64,000 bases of DNA from Deroplatys truncata (Eukaryota > Arthropoda > Insecta > Mantodea > Mantidae). The stretch's first letter is position 1, and every line of letters begins with the position of its first letter. The stretch lies in contig CM060976.1 in assembly GCA_030765065.1 (NCBI GenBank), forward strand, positions 58,450,539 through 58,514,538. The letters are read 5' to 3'. The notes below the pieces were generated by a model, which was given only the letters and a program-made list of their open reading frames with translations, made no database searches and was not told where the DNA came from. This document shows, in pieces, positions 10,947 to 21,236 of this stretch. Position numbers and translations under genes: made by a program.

Positions 10947-11927
10947 TGAGGCAGTATTTTTAACACTTAAATGATTTCAGTCTAATTATATAACATATAA
11001 ATTCAATAACAGCCCCCTTAAAGCAATATGTGTATAAATAACATATAAAATGTATGTAACAATCATTGTATAATGTTTATATTATTATGTACATGTTTAA
11101 TAATGTTATGTGAATGTATTAAGTAATTTAATATTGTAGGAGCTGTGAGAATATAGGTAAAAAGTTGCTAACAATGAAATAACAATGAGGTAAGCTTGAG
11201 GCAATAATGAATTGGAAAGTTTAATAATGCTACTAGTAATTCTTGGAAAAAAAATGTAATATTTTTAAAACAGTTTATGAACAGCCAATCAACAACAAGA
11301 AAACATGAAAATTAAATAAAAGTATTCTATTGGAGTAGGATTAGCCAATCAGAAACTGAAATATAGTAAATTGTATAAATTCAGGGGCTAGTTGCTAGTA
11401 CACAGCGTTCCTAACTGAACGCGAGACGCGTCCTCGAGAAGTTTAATACGTATCCAGTGTGAGACGAAAATTCATTACGGCGAGTATATAGTAAAGTTTA
11501 CATGTTAAAAAGAAAGGTGCAAGTGATTAATAAATATTCTCACAGCTCTGTATATAAGTGAAGTGTTATTTAATCGTGTGAAGGATTAATAAAAGGAGAG
11601 ACGTAAAAATTATAATCTGTGTAAGCCTACATTTTTAGCCGCACCACCCCCTGTTAAGAGAAACATGTTTCTACAAATTAATACTGATGCAACCAAGGCT
11701 AACATAAATATATAATATTTAAAGAAACATAAAAATAGAAAGTTGATTCCTAAACATTGGGGCGAAGGCCATCAGAAAGTAAACTTGGGGCGAAGACCAC
11801 CGGAAAATGAACATTGGGGTGAAGGCCACCGGAAACATGGTACCATACGTGGGGCAGTTATTTCATCAAGTTTGGCTCTCCAACTGCAGCAACACAATAC
11901 AACTCCTCCTAAATAAAAATTACTTCA
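10947..11927 (+). mobile_element. Solo LTR, family TGAGGCAG (copy B)
   Basis: Same family and orientation as the LTR at 8,921. It begins TGAGGCAGTATTTTTAACAC and ends ...ATTACTTCA; the flanking 4-mers are agat and cgat (3 of 4 match), so the target duplication is only tentative. It has the same TATA-like and CCAAT-like elements and the same AATAAA, and differs mainly by three tandem copies of a ~28-bp unit near its 3' end (see 11,757). No coding sequence follows, so it is another solo LTR. Copies A and B lie 1.15 kb apart; the sequence between them is not LTR interior (it contains R3 and a MITE), so they are not the two ends of one element. Confidence 0.7.
11757..11842 (+). repeat. Three tandem ~28-bp repeats inside LTR copy B
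   Basis: Units start at 11,757, 11,785 and 11,814 and share ttggggcgaaggccacc followed by ggaaa and a short variable linker. The other LTR copies carry one clear unit (9,688; 30,079; about 16,930 on the minus strand). Unit number therefore varies between copies, as in minisatellite-like leaders of some LTR elements. Confidence 0.75.
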
Positions 11928-12057
11928 CGATTTACTTAACATAGTGCGTATTAAGACAATAGAATTAGAATAGAAAATATTTACAATTATTTGTGAAACA
12001 TTTTATAGCTTACAGATTTTCGCTTTAATGCTTTTAAGTGACTTAAGGATCAGCTTC

Positions 12058-12208
12058 ATTATTTCTCTACTACGGATAGGAAGTAGGGGAAGTGTGGTAT
12101 TCCAACCAAAAATTCGATACTGAGATTTCACCGAAAATATATGTTTTGAGACTCCCTGAATAAAAAAAAGCATTTTTGGAAACATGTCCGTGTGTGTGCC
12201 TGTCTGTC

Positions 12209-12254
<46 letters not shown>

Positions 12255-12930
12255 TGTGAACAGCATAACTCAGAAACGAACAGTCGGATAAACACCAAAC
12301 TTGGTATTTAGGTTCAGTATCTTCCAGAGATGCGACACGCAGGTTTTCAAGAAAATCCCCCCCAGATTACCTTTTACATGGAACATTTTTCGAAAATTTT
12401 AATTTTCTCAAAAATGGCTCTAACGATTTTGATTAAAATATCATATGTTTATGATATTTTCATGACAAATAAAATGTTTATCTTGAATTTTCTGGGAATG
12501 TCTCCAAAAGTATTCTTCATTGTGAACGACTTTTGCATAACTGGTAAACCATAAGAGATAGACAGAATTTTACTACACAAAAAATGTAGATCTCATTAAA
12601 ATACACACTTTATGTCATATAATTTCTTTGAGTGAACCATTTTCGAGACATTGCTTGTTATTCCATTAAATTTTTCAATACTTATTTTCTCAAATGGGAA
12701 TTTGTTATTCATTTTTTGTCTTGGATATGCAAAGAGTATTAATCTGTGGTAAAGAGAATGGTGTTGCACATAGCAACCAGCTATTAAGAGTAATATCTAC
12801 GTTTAAAGGCTACTGTATTTCTATATTGCCCTTGTAAATATATATTCTCCTTACATCTACAAGAAAATTAGCAATGTAGATAAAGTCTCGATTAACATGT
12901 AGTAGATGGAGAATAAGCGAGACACAGCAA
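12058..12930 (-). repeat. R1 repeat, copy 3 (full length, reverse)
   Basis: On the minus strand it starts near 12,930 and ends with the family end phrase cgtagtagagaaat at 12,058. It is one of the best preserved copies: 'ggaatgtctc', 'gattaaaatatcatatgttta', 'aaaatccccccc', 'aacataactcagaaacgaac'-like phrases and 'gaaaatatatgttttgag' all match the copies at 45.3, 56.2 and 58.1 kb. The cacagacag site holds a long (TG)n run at 12,213-12,252. Confidence 0.75.
12213..12252. repeat. (TG)n microsatellite inside R1
   Basis: An uninterrupted TG run of about 40 bases at the position where other R1 copies have cacagacagacacac. It appears to have grown from that seed. Confidence 0.9.
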
Positions 12931-13149
12931 AATAATGCCAGAAAAGTAATCATTGCGGGAAACAAAATTGGCTGTGATGTAGCGGAACCCAAATGAGAGC
13001 GATAGTTCATCTCTCAGCAGGCCATTGTAAACTCAGAAAACCCCCACACAATGGGAATATGTCAGGAAAACACGGCGTTAGCCTTGTAATTCAAAAGAGA
13101 AAATCCGTCACATTTCCTAGAAAGTCAACGTTTAGCTAATAGAAGCTAT

Positions 13150-13395
13150 AAACCCTTTGGAGTCATTAACAAATAGGAAGACGTTTTAAAATCAGACTTT
13201 GTGAATGGACTTTTGAATTCAATAAACGGAACAGAACTTTTTACGTTTTCTCCAAAACTTCCATAGGAATATCTCAACGTAAATGCGTGTTTTGAGGTCC
13301 TCCGAATTAAAAAGGTATTTTTAGAAAAAGGTCCGTTTGTATGTTTGTCTATGAACAGCATATTAGAAAACGAAAAGTAGGATAAATACGACATT
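13150..13395 (-). repeat. R1 repeat, 3' fragment (reverse)
   Basis: Partial copy: 'atgcgtgttttgaggtcctc', 'ttagaaaaaggtccg' and 'acagcatattagaaaacgaa' correspond to the R1 3' third on the minus strand. The rest is missing or too diverged. Confidence 0.55.
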
Positions 13396-13399
13396 TGCA

Positions 13400-13567
13400 G
13401 CCCTGAAAGAGACCAAGTAGATGAAGGGTGAAGTGTAATGAGAATGGGGATGGAATGGAGGTACAGAAAATTCGGGGGATGTAATTATCTTTCAGAGCAT
13501 TCGCCTGGTGATCAGGGGAAACCCCGAAAAAAAGCCATGACGTAACCGACTGAGCCATCCCGCTCGG
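13400..13567 (-). repeat. SINE fragment with deleted B box
   Basis: On the minus strand the head reads aaccgagcgggatggctcag, the same start as the SINEs at 14,780 and 43,886, but the sequence then jumps to the 'ggtttcccctgatcacc' part of the body. The anticodon and B-box portion of the tRNA-like head is deleted, so this copy cannot be transcribed from its own pol III promoter. Confidence 0.65.
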
Positions 13568-13569
13568 TT

Positions 13570-14270
13570 ATTGAAGGCTAAAACGATAATGTATACGTTT
13601 ATAGTTTCAAAAAACATGTTACCAAATATTATGAGATTTTTTTCCCTACATTGGGCAAAAATCCCTTAAACGAATCGGATTGAACTTTATTTTAAAAAAA
13701 AACATCTTCCGCATTTTCATTATTGCAGTGAATGGCTGTAGTAACGCAGAATATTCAGAATTATGAGATAAGGCAAAAATAGTTATATATGGCAATACAA
13801 GTTCCTTTATTTATGATAAGTATTACGACAATTAATGTATTATACGATATTTGACCTGGACACACTATAATCTTCATTTTTTCCTTCCTCATGCTCATTT
13901 CTATGTTAACGAAATGGGCTGCAAGGCGGCTCGTGAGATAATCAAAGATCGTTTGCAATTTTTTTTTTTTTGGAGGGGGCTTCGGTCAAGTACCAATTAG
14001 CCATCAGGCATAGCAGCAGCAGAGAACAGAAGAATTACAAATAGAGCAGGACAGAAGAATTATAGCTGTAACTGGAGGTCTTGAATCAAGGCATGACAAA
14101 GCGGTTTTTGAGGAGTATGTAATAAAGAGCTCGGACTAACAGGAAAAGGAACCAATAAGAATTGAAGGCCATTGAAGAAGGTAGTACGTTGAAGCGTATA
14201 CAGTGAACAAGCAAACAGTAAAGTCAGCATGTTTTGGGGGATCATAGGGACCAACTAGAGAATCGAATAT
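13570..14270. other. Unassigned DNA with a short poly(T)
   Basis: No named feature. A T-rich run sits near 13,960. The plus strand of 14,000-14,200 has a broken charged reading (EQDRRIIAVTGG...) that could be an old coding remnant, but it is interrupted and I cannot place it. Confidence 0.35.
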
Positions 14271-14271
14271 A

Positions 14272-14613
14272 CGAGGGTCATTCAAGAAATAACGCCCATT
14301 TGCCTTTAATGTGTTCAGAAAAGAAGTTTATTAAAAAGCCATACCGCTTACAAAATCTGAAGCTATTATAACTAATATAATTTTCCGGGCTGTTATGCCG
14401 TGGTCTGCTGAAGAAAGATTTCCCAGACGTTTCGTCCACAACTGCGTGGGAAACGAAACGTCTGGGAAATCTTTCTTCAGCAGACCACGGCATAACAGCC
14501 CGGAAAATTATATTAGTTATAATTGTGACACCGGCCGTGAAAACCTACGTTCTTACAAAATCTGAAGCCTACTGCGCACATGTCTTCACACAATTACCTC
14601 CGTTATTTAAATA
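14272..14613 (+). mobile_element. Possible left end of a mariner-like element
   Basis: Preceded by TA, the sequence cgagggtcattcaagaaata resembles the termini of mariner-type elements. No matching right end was found, and the interior is interrupted by the palindromic insertion (14,365-14,551) and by the next mariner at 14,614. Treat as a tentative terminus only. Confidence 0.35.
14365..14551. mobile_element. Palindromic insertion with 17-bp target duplication
   Basis: Arms 14,365-14,435 and 14,453-14,523 are a perfect inverted repeat of 71 bp around a 17-bp spacer. The inserted block ends at 14,551 and is flanked by the 17-bp direct repeat cttacaaaatctgaagc at 14,348-14,364 and 14,552-14,568. 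A duplication of that length is typical of target-primed reverse transcription (LINE or Penelope-like), not of cut-and-paste transposition. The arms contain 'gaaacgtctggg' and 'cttcagcag', wording often seen at the ends of Penelope-like elements, so a short Penelope-type insert with an inverted end is my preferred reading. No protein is encoded. Confidence 0.7.
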
Positions 14614-14779
14614 CAAGGGTTGGTCAATAAAGAATGATCCTAAGTTTTTCTCGCAATAGAATTTAATTTTACGATATTCTATTAACTTAATGTGTAACAA
14701 ACACCTGTTCTAGTTTCCTTCTTGGCACTTCTGTGAGAGGCGGGCAAGCTGAGACATGTTCAGTATCACCTACCGCAAT

Positions 14780-15340
14780 CGAGCGGGATGGCTCAGGCGG
14801 TTACGTCTGTACCCGTATTTGGGAGGTCCTGGGATCGGTCTTTGGCGACTGTCCATTCTGGCTCAAGGGTTTTTCGTGGTTTTCCCGGGTCATCAGGCGA
14901 ATTCTGAGGTGGTTCATCTTCTACCACGACTGTCCTTCATCAACCTTGTCATCTGTTTTGAGGGTTGTAGGACCAGGCAACGCATTTCGGTGTGTTGCGG
15001 CTGGACGGTGGCTTGCGCTCTATAAAGTTGTCTTCCATGGCGTCGCTACGATACCGTTCAGTAATATCTCCCCTCAGGGTGGGGTTCCGCTCCCTGGGAC
15101 CCTGGAGGTTGGTGGTTTGTGGTCAGAGACCGTGCGGCGTCGGATGAGTTCTACATTAGGGACTCCTTCCATGCTTGCACTCGTCGGCATCCGGATCTCG
15201 TTGCCCTTCGGGTCTCTTCCCTTATCCTTTCCTCCCAGGGGTCATAAACACAATGGGCCGACTGGCCTCCGTGCGGGGCTCAGCCCCGGTTCCGGTGTCA
15301 CCTCCGTTACACGTACATTTATTTACCTTTATTGACTACT
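14780..15340 (+). repeat. Full-length tRNA-derived SINE (~560 bp), GC-rich body
   Basis: The head starts gagcgggatggctcaggcgg: the A box is tggctcaggcgg, and a B-box-like region follows at tcctgggatcggtc. The tRNA-unrelated body has three parts: a 'ggtttttcgtggttttcccg' block, a block starting ggttgtaggaccaggcaac, and a strongly GC-rich block with cccttcgggtctc and cctcccaggg. It ends in an A/T-rich tail near acatttatttacctttatt. It lies inside a mariner element. Open frames of up to 200 codons cross it but reflect base composition, not a gene. It is the reference copy for the family here. Confidence 0.8.
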
Positions 15341-15370
15341 CCATCTACACACGATAAACAATACGCAGCT

Positions 15371-15975
15371 TTGATGTTAGAGGAAGATCCGGAGTGTCTT
15401 TCAAAGGTAATCACTGATGATAAAACTTGGCTACATCAGTTTGATCCTGAGAGCAAACAGCAAAGCTCAGTGTGGAAATCTCCTTCATCACCAAGCCCCA
15501 AAAAGTAAAAGTAGTTGCTTCTGCTGCGTAAGTTATGGTCATCTCATTTTTTGATATTCATGAAATGGTTCATGAACATGTTGTACCTGCACACACATCA
15601 ATGACTGGACAGTACTACAGACATGTCCTGAAAACTGTGCAAGTCTATATCAGGAGCAAAAGAGATTATTCGTGAAACATGCTAGATGCTGCACGACGAT
15701 AATGCATGGCCGCATATTGCAAATGTTGCTGAATATCTGGCAAACACCAATGTGTAATTCATCCTTTACCCTCCCTAGTGTTCGGATTTAGTCCCGTGTG
15801 ACTTTTTCTATTCCCTAATCTCAATATACACCTTCGTGGGAGGCATTTTCCATCATAGAAGTAGTACTGAAGGCTGCAGAAGCAGTTCTGATGGACTTTT
15901 CAAAAATGGTTTCCAGCGTGCCTTTGTAGACTGGCAGAAACGCTGGGACAAGTGCATCGCATCCAAAGGAGACTA
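15371..15975 (+). pseudogene. Mariner transposase, C-terminal part (broken)
   Basis: The plus strand reads LEEDPECLSKVITDDKTWL, then a DPESKQQSSVWKS block, 'KVMISFFDIHEMVHEHVVP' type wording, then across frameshifts an HHDNAWPHIANV block and a 'VPCDFFLFPNL' block. These are the conserved mariner D,D34D landmarks: 'DDKTW', the HDNA.PH segment and the PCD segment, so all three catalytic aspartates can be placed. Stops and frameshifts separate them. The N-terminal helix-turn-helix half is missing because of the adjacent SINE. Role of the family: DNA cleavage and strand transfer at TA sites. No active product is possible. Confidence 0.7.
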
Positions 15976-16059
15976 GTTTGAGAAGGACCATCAAAATTAT
16001 GAGGATTAGAAAGGTATGTTGTCAAAAAAGTTATAATCATTCTTTATAGAACAGCCCCG

Positions 16060-16817
16060 TATTTGTCACATCTGTCCTCGAGCTTTAGAATCTCCGTTGT
16101 AGTCGGGTGCCACCTGTACATTAAACCAAGCAAAGGACGAGAGCTGTTTGGGAAAGAAATTTACAACTCATCTAGCACTTAGCGTGTCTTGTATCATTAT
16201 GTTATTCAAGTGATCCTCCAAATCACCTGTGATAAATGGTGGAGACCGGGTGAATTTCGTCATGCACATTTGTGTCCATTGTTGAACGTTTCATACCATT
16301 TTCTTACATTTCTTTCTTCATTAATGTATCAACATACACTTCCTTTAGTTCTGCAGGTTTCAACTTCCGAGTGTTCAACACCTCACAGCTGGCGGGACTT
16401 TGTATCACACAGTTTATTTTGAACAATCACAATTTATAACAACAGCTTGTTTCGACTGAAACTTGCACAAATCTGCGAAAAGATGTGAAGGAAACCATTC
16501 GACTTGAATAGAGCCCTGACAGCGATCTAGGTAGATCTTACGAAAATAGTCGTTACTTGCCTTCGTATGTATGCGGTAAAGGTGTTGCTACGACCAAGCC
16601 GTATTATGATGATAGTGGTGATATGTCAACATGAATATGTTGTGCAAACAGTAGCTGTGCTGTTTTTGTACACCGCTGCAGTGTTGAAGTAGAAGTATTC
16701 ACTTAATCATCATTTCAATTCTTTCAATCCAATTCCCTTTCCAACCTTTCACATTTATTCCAGGAACACTCACTGCAACTGAAGTAGGTACTAATAAAAT
16801 TGAAGTAGATAATTTCA
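16060..16817. other. Unassigned DNA
   Basis: The sequence right of the mariner's TA continues that left of 14,612, so it is the mariner's target, but I do not recognise it. It may include the internal part of the reverse LTR element at 16,840, of which only the primer-binding region can be seen (16,818-16,837). Confidence 0.35.
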
Positions 16818-16837
16818 GCCCCACGTATGGAAGCCAA
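16818..16837 (-). promoter_or_regulatory. Candidate primer-binding site next to LTR copy D
   Basis: Directly after the LTR end on the minus strand comes aa, then ttggcttccatacgtggggc. This resembles tRNA primer-binding sites of insect LTR elements in position and in its TGG start. A similar phrase (ttggtgcctaaacgtggtgc) follows LTR copy C at 30,189. The tRNA used is not determined. Confidence 0.5.
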
Positions 16838-16839
16838 TT

Positions 16840-17742
16840 TGAAGAAGGTGTACTATATTTAAACTGTTGGGAGCCGAACTTAAAATTCGTTGCAACCACA
16901 CGTATAGTACCCGCTTTCCGGTAGCCTTTGCCCCAAAAAATGTTTAAAAATATTAACTTTGTAATTTGACTGTTTCTTTAAATGTTATATATTTACGTTT
17001 GCCTCGGCTGCGTCAGTATTATTGTTAGAGACATGTTTCTTTGGCAGGGTTGTGGTGCGACTGAAGAATGTAGGCTTACACAGATTACTTAATGCTTGAC
17101 ACGATTTAAATAACACTTCACTGATATAGAGAGAGAACTGAGAGATTTGTTATTAATTACTTGCAATTTTTAACACGTAAAACTATTTTCATCTCATACT
17201 GAATACGTATTATATTTCTCGAGGACGTGTCTCGCGTCCGGTTAGGAACAATGTCTGCAAGCAACGCCTCCAGTTATGAGCGCTGTCTACAAGCAACTGA
17301 CTTGATTTCTACCGCCTAAATTTGTAAATTTCTGTATTTCAAGTCTCTGATTGGCTAATCCTACTCCAATAGAATACCTTCATTTAAGTAAAGCTTTTTC
17401 TGGTTGTTGATTGGCTATTTATTAAACTATCTCAAAATTTACATTATTGTTGCTCCAATAATGACCAGTAGCATTTAAACTTTCAAATTCATTATTTCCT
17501 CAAGGTTACCTCATTGTTAGCAACTTTTAACCTATTATTCTCACAGCTCCTACCTTATTAAATTGCGTAATACATTCACATAACATTATTGAACATGTAT
17601 ACAATAATATAAACATTTAGAATGACTGTAATATACACTTTTTATATATTGTTACATACACATATTGCTTTAAGACGGGCTGTAATTGAATTATATATTA
17701 TATAATTAGACATATTATTTAAGTGCTGAAAATCCTGCCTCA
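16840..17742 (-). mobile_element. LTR, family TGAGGCAG (copy D, reverse)
   Basis: The reverse complement begins TGAGGCAGGATTTTCAGCAC and ends ACACCTTCTTCA, matching the ends of copies A, B and C. TATA-like, CCAAT-like and AATAAA signals lie in the same order. Unlike A and B it is followed by a candidate primer-binding site, so it looks like the 5' LTR of a truncated element whose interior (left of 16,818) is no longer recognisable. One ttggggcaaaggctacc unit of the tandem repeat is present. Confidence 0.75.
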
Positions 17743-17859
17743 AAGTGCGGTATTTGCCATGCGCTAAGTATTGATACACGAAGCACATTTACTATTTTAG
17801 ATTATACACATGTAGTGTGTGAATATAGTTTCTTAGTAACATTAGTACGAGGCGGCAAA

Positions 17860-18860
17860 TAATTTTGGGACTGAAAGGAAATTAAAAGAAAATGATCATG
17901 GTTTATAAAAAAAATTATCGACCCTTGGGATGATAAATGGCAGATAAAAAGAATGAAATGGAGGTGCTAAGGAGATTTTACTTCGAGGACGAATGAAGTT
18001 GGAGTGAATAAAACAATATATCTATAAAAGGCAACATGGCCATGAATGTTAGAACATCATTTTAAAAAATTTGCAGGATATAAATGCTAAATGGCTTGAA
18101 AGAATTTACACTGTCACAGTAGAAAAACAGATGTTACACGTGGCAGAGGTGTGGGGAGTAGATGATGCTTGAGGAGAGGTTGATAAAGTCAATAGATCTT
18201 TTTGCTAATATGTTTTAGGTCTAACGATAACATCACCAAATGCTAGAACTGGGTATGTACTCCACCAAGATCAACATTTTCATAAGAGCTATGAATATTT
18301 ATATAGAATTTCCAACATAGAAGAAGCGATATTATCATATAATATTCTGCATATATAAGAGAAACGTAAGTGGGAAGGGTGATGGTTATTAAAAATCAGC
18401 AAGTTACGGAACAGATAGGTATGGGAGATTCGTGGATAAATGCAGAATATTACATTAGAGATTTTTGGAAATAAGTAGAATTAAGACTAGAAGATATTGA
18501 CAGACAAGATATCTTTGGCAGTACAAGAGAAATGAGTTCCTTGATATATAGGGAAATAAAACAGGAAAGAGGGAAGAGTACATAGAAATATGCGATAAAC
18601 TAGAGCCAGAACGATTTGCATGGGCAAGAACAGGAGTTAGAAAAGCATAAGCCATGATGAGGATATAGTCAAATGTCCAATGCACAGTGAAGTGAACACG
18701 GATTTCCACTGTATATATTATATTGGAATCAAACAAACATACAGGGGGCACAATCTTGGCAACAGAATGTAAAAGTTTGGTAGGAAGTATTAATGAGGAA
18801 GATTCCGACTGTAAAAGGGAATACAAATATAAAAGCTATGGGAAATTATTTGGATAAGGC
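17860..18860 (+). pseudogene. Non-LTR retrotransposon, C-terminal fragment
   Basis: Frames on the plus strand give 'AEVWGVDDA', then 'KVNRSF' and 'YVLGLTITSPNA', the same arrangement as the LINE at 32,640-33,963 (GSEILGSDKG..., GLSISSPNGA). This region lies C-terminal to the reverse transcriptase in such elements. Many stops and frameshifts. The 5' part with the reverse-transcriptase core is missing, as usual for 5'-truncated LINE copies. The clade is not determined. Confidence 0.5.
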
Positions 18861-19059
18861 CAAAGAGAAATAGTTGCGGATGACTACAAAGATGATCGGC
18901 TAAAGGCAGACGAAATAGATGAATAATGCAAGCAAGTAGACAGCGAGTCATCAATACATGGAAAACTATGTGTCGTGTGTATTGAGACCGTAAATTAGCA
19001 TAGACAAGCAATCCAGAAGTGAATTTATAGCGCAAATAACATAATATTTTCACATTTTA

Positions 19060-19739
19060 TTGTAGCTTAAATGTATGTAATTTAATTACGTAATTATGAG
19101 CGTTGAGAAATAAATATTCATTACTAACATTAGAAAGCTTTGCATTATGGTCAAGAATAGCCCAATAAGACTGACGTTCTCTAATGTTAAATGTACAATT
19201 ATTCTACCGCTGGCGTTATGCCCGAACTTTCCTTGGTTGCTAAAGAAGAACGTTTTTGTTTTCCGCAAGAAAACACTGAAAAATTAATCATAAATAAATA
19301 TTTTAAAGCAAACAAAACGAAGTCAACTTTTGGGGTCATGCGTAACATTCATTCTTCTCAAACTGCGACCCCAGGACTCTAATTCCCATGAGGTTAATTT
19401 AACGGACTTGAATTTTACGCGGAACTACTTACGGCGTTAAAAGTGAATATCAGGCAGATTTAACGCTTTAGCCTCTCCCTAGTCAATCTGCGCATTTATT
19501 TGAGGCTCATTTTCTGTTAAACTCATAAAAATAATCAATAGAAGACAAGAAACCTGACACAAAAAATACATGTATCAAATAAACATGATGTACTAATGAA
19601 ACAATTTGTAAACACAGGAGAAAAAATACCTATAGGCAAGGTTTGTAGCTCTGCTTAATATTGTGAAGCGGCTATATGAGAAGAAAGAAGCGAAATACTG
19701 GTGTTGATCATCCACGTTTATATGACAATTGAATAAATA
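19060..19739. other. Unassigned AT-rich DNA
   Basis: No gene or repeat recognised. It ends at the A/T-rich tail of the reverse SINE. Confidence 0.4.
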
Positions 19740-20258
19740 TGTATAGGGTTTACAACGGAGGGAGACATCTCGCGCATTACGACGTACGTGAGATGTATTG
19801 TGGCTGCCACCCCCAGGAGGAAGGTATGAAGTGAAGAAACCACGGAAAGCCAAGGCCGCAGGCAGGCCACAGAGACGCAGGCCTAACAGTTCCTGGCTCG
19901 AAGATCCGAACCCTCTACTGGAACTGTCCAGAGAGAACGATGAACGACCCGTTCAGCCAAGCAGCCTTCTAGTGTACTCGTGGAACACCGTTTCCTTTGA
20001 GCAAGCGCACGCGCTAACTTGTCGGCACTGACTAATACCACGAAACCTAGAAGCACGCCTGAAGGATGAGAAGGAAACGGAATGAAAGGGAAATGATAGA
20101 AAAGAAATCGTGGAAAATGAGAAACCATTCTGCATTAGCCTACAGCCAAGAAAAACTACGAAAAATCTAAGGTAAGAGTAGGTGGCTGTCGGGAAATCCA
20201 ACCCGGGACCTCCAGAATACGAGCCTCACACATTACCGCGGAACCATCTAGCTCAGTT
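19740..20258 (-). repeat. tRNA-derived SINE, near full length (reverse)
   Basis: On the minus strand: head aactgagctagatggttccg with a B box cccgggttggatttccc, then 'gtagtttttcttggctgtag', a middle block ending 'cagttccagtagagggttc', and a 3' block with cttcctcctgggggtggcag before an A/T tail. It shares head and middle with the copy at 40,840-41,228 and represents a subfamily distinct in the 3' body from the 14.8-kb copy. Open frames of ~80 codons on both strands are by-products. Confidence 0.7.
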
Positions 20259-20259
20259 G

Positions 20260-21236
20260 AATGAATATATCTCCGCAAATATCCCTGGAGCGTGATGGTC
20301 AATCTTTATACACGGACTTAAAAAAATAGAAAAAACGCACAGATTAATTCGCGAGCACAAACCAGATACGCATCCAAATTTCGATCTCTCTCTCCCTCTT
20401 TATCTGTCTCTGTCCCCACCTTTAAGGCTTTTAAAACTAAGTTGCCCAAATTGCACTTAGACCATAGGCTAGCTGAATCGCAAAAAAATTAACAATATGC
20501 CAACCTGTTCTGGTTTATGAATTCACAAATTTAGCTCCCATCAAATCTTTCTACATTATAGAGGTCCTTGATATTGTGGCTGTGTAAAAATTCGACTTGC
20601 ACTCTTTTAGTACTCAGGTACAAAACAATTGGAGACTATCACTGCAGAGTAACCAAAACCGTCCATTCATTTATTTAATATACTAGGAGAATATAGAGAT
20701 GATACAGCGCATACACACTGCCATCTTAATGGAAATGCGTGTTTATTTTCAAATACTTCCTTAGTGTGGTTTTCCCCCCTCCGAAACGTGCACAGGTTTA
20801 ACTAAATGTGGTAACGCCTCTTTTCCTACTTTAAATGGACGACGAAAACCATTCGCGTCACGGCAACTTGTCGACGCAAATTTATGGATTGCCAGGAGAA
20901 GCGTATTCTAAATGTACAGTAGACAGGTACACCGTTTTTTGATAGTATAAACCATAGTCATCCGGCTTAATTACGTTTTTACACACTATACTCGTGTGAC
21001 GTAACTTCTTTTCTGAGATTCGTAGGCAAGGGATGTAGAAGGGAGGGAAGAGCAGGCTTTGCCTAATACAAACACATAGATATTAGGTGAGTTTTTAACG
21101 TAAGTACGGTTTTAATATTTTGTCTCTGCGGTCACTATTTTCAGCATCCATGATCACATCCTCCAATCATTAAGAAGCTAGACGTACCTGTGAGCGATTG
21201 TCACTCTGTGCTTTCCTGTTATTAGAGCGTTTCGAA
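20260..21236. other. Unassigned DNA
   Basis: No feature recognised. The right part should contain the 5' terminus of the mariner that follows, but I could not place its inverted repeat. Confidence 0.4.

Larger units (their letters stand above)
14614..16059 (+). mobile_element. Mariner-like element interrupted by a SINE
   Basis: TA-flanked element with imperfect terminal inverted repeats: left caagggttggtcaataaag, right (reversed) cggggctgttctataaag, both followed by aatgat. Between 14,780 and about 15,340 lies a SINE. The 3' part encodes a broken mariner transposase (15,371-15,975). The 5' part of the gene, roughly the first 130 codons, is absent and replaced by the SINE, so the insertion was accompanied by a deletion. 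Total length without the SINE is about 0.9 kb, against about 1.3 kb for a usual mariner. Confidence 0.7.

Noticed and set aside
8921..11927. The two forward LTRs as the 5' and 3' LTRs of one element
   Set aside because: The 1.15 kb between them is R3 repeat and a MITE, without primer-binding or polypurine tract; copy A has its own target duplication.
14733..15335. 200-codon open frame on the plus strand, the longest in the window
   Set aside because: It lies almost wholly in a GC-rich SINE; related SINE copies do not keep the frame, and the protein shows no domain.
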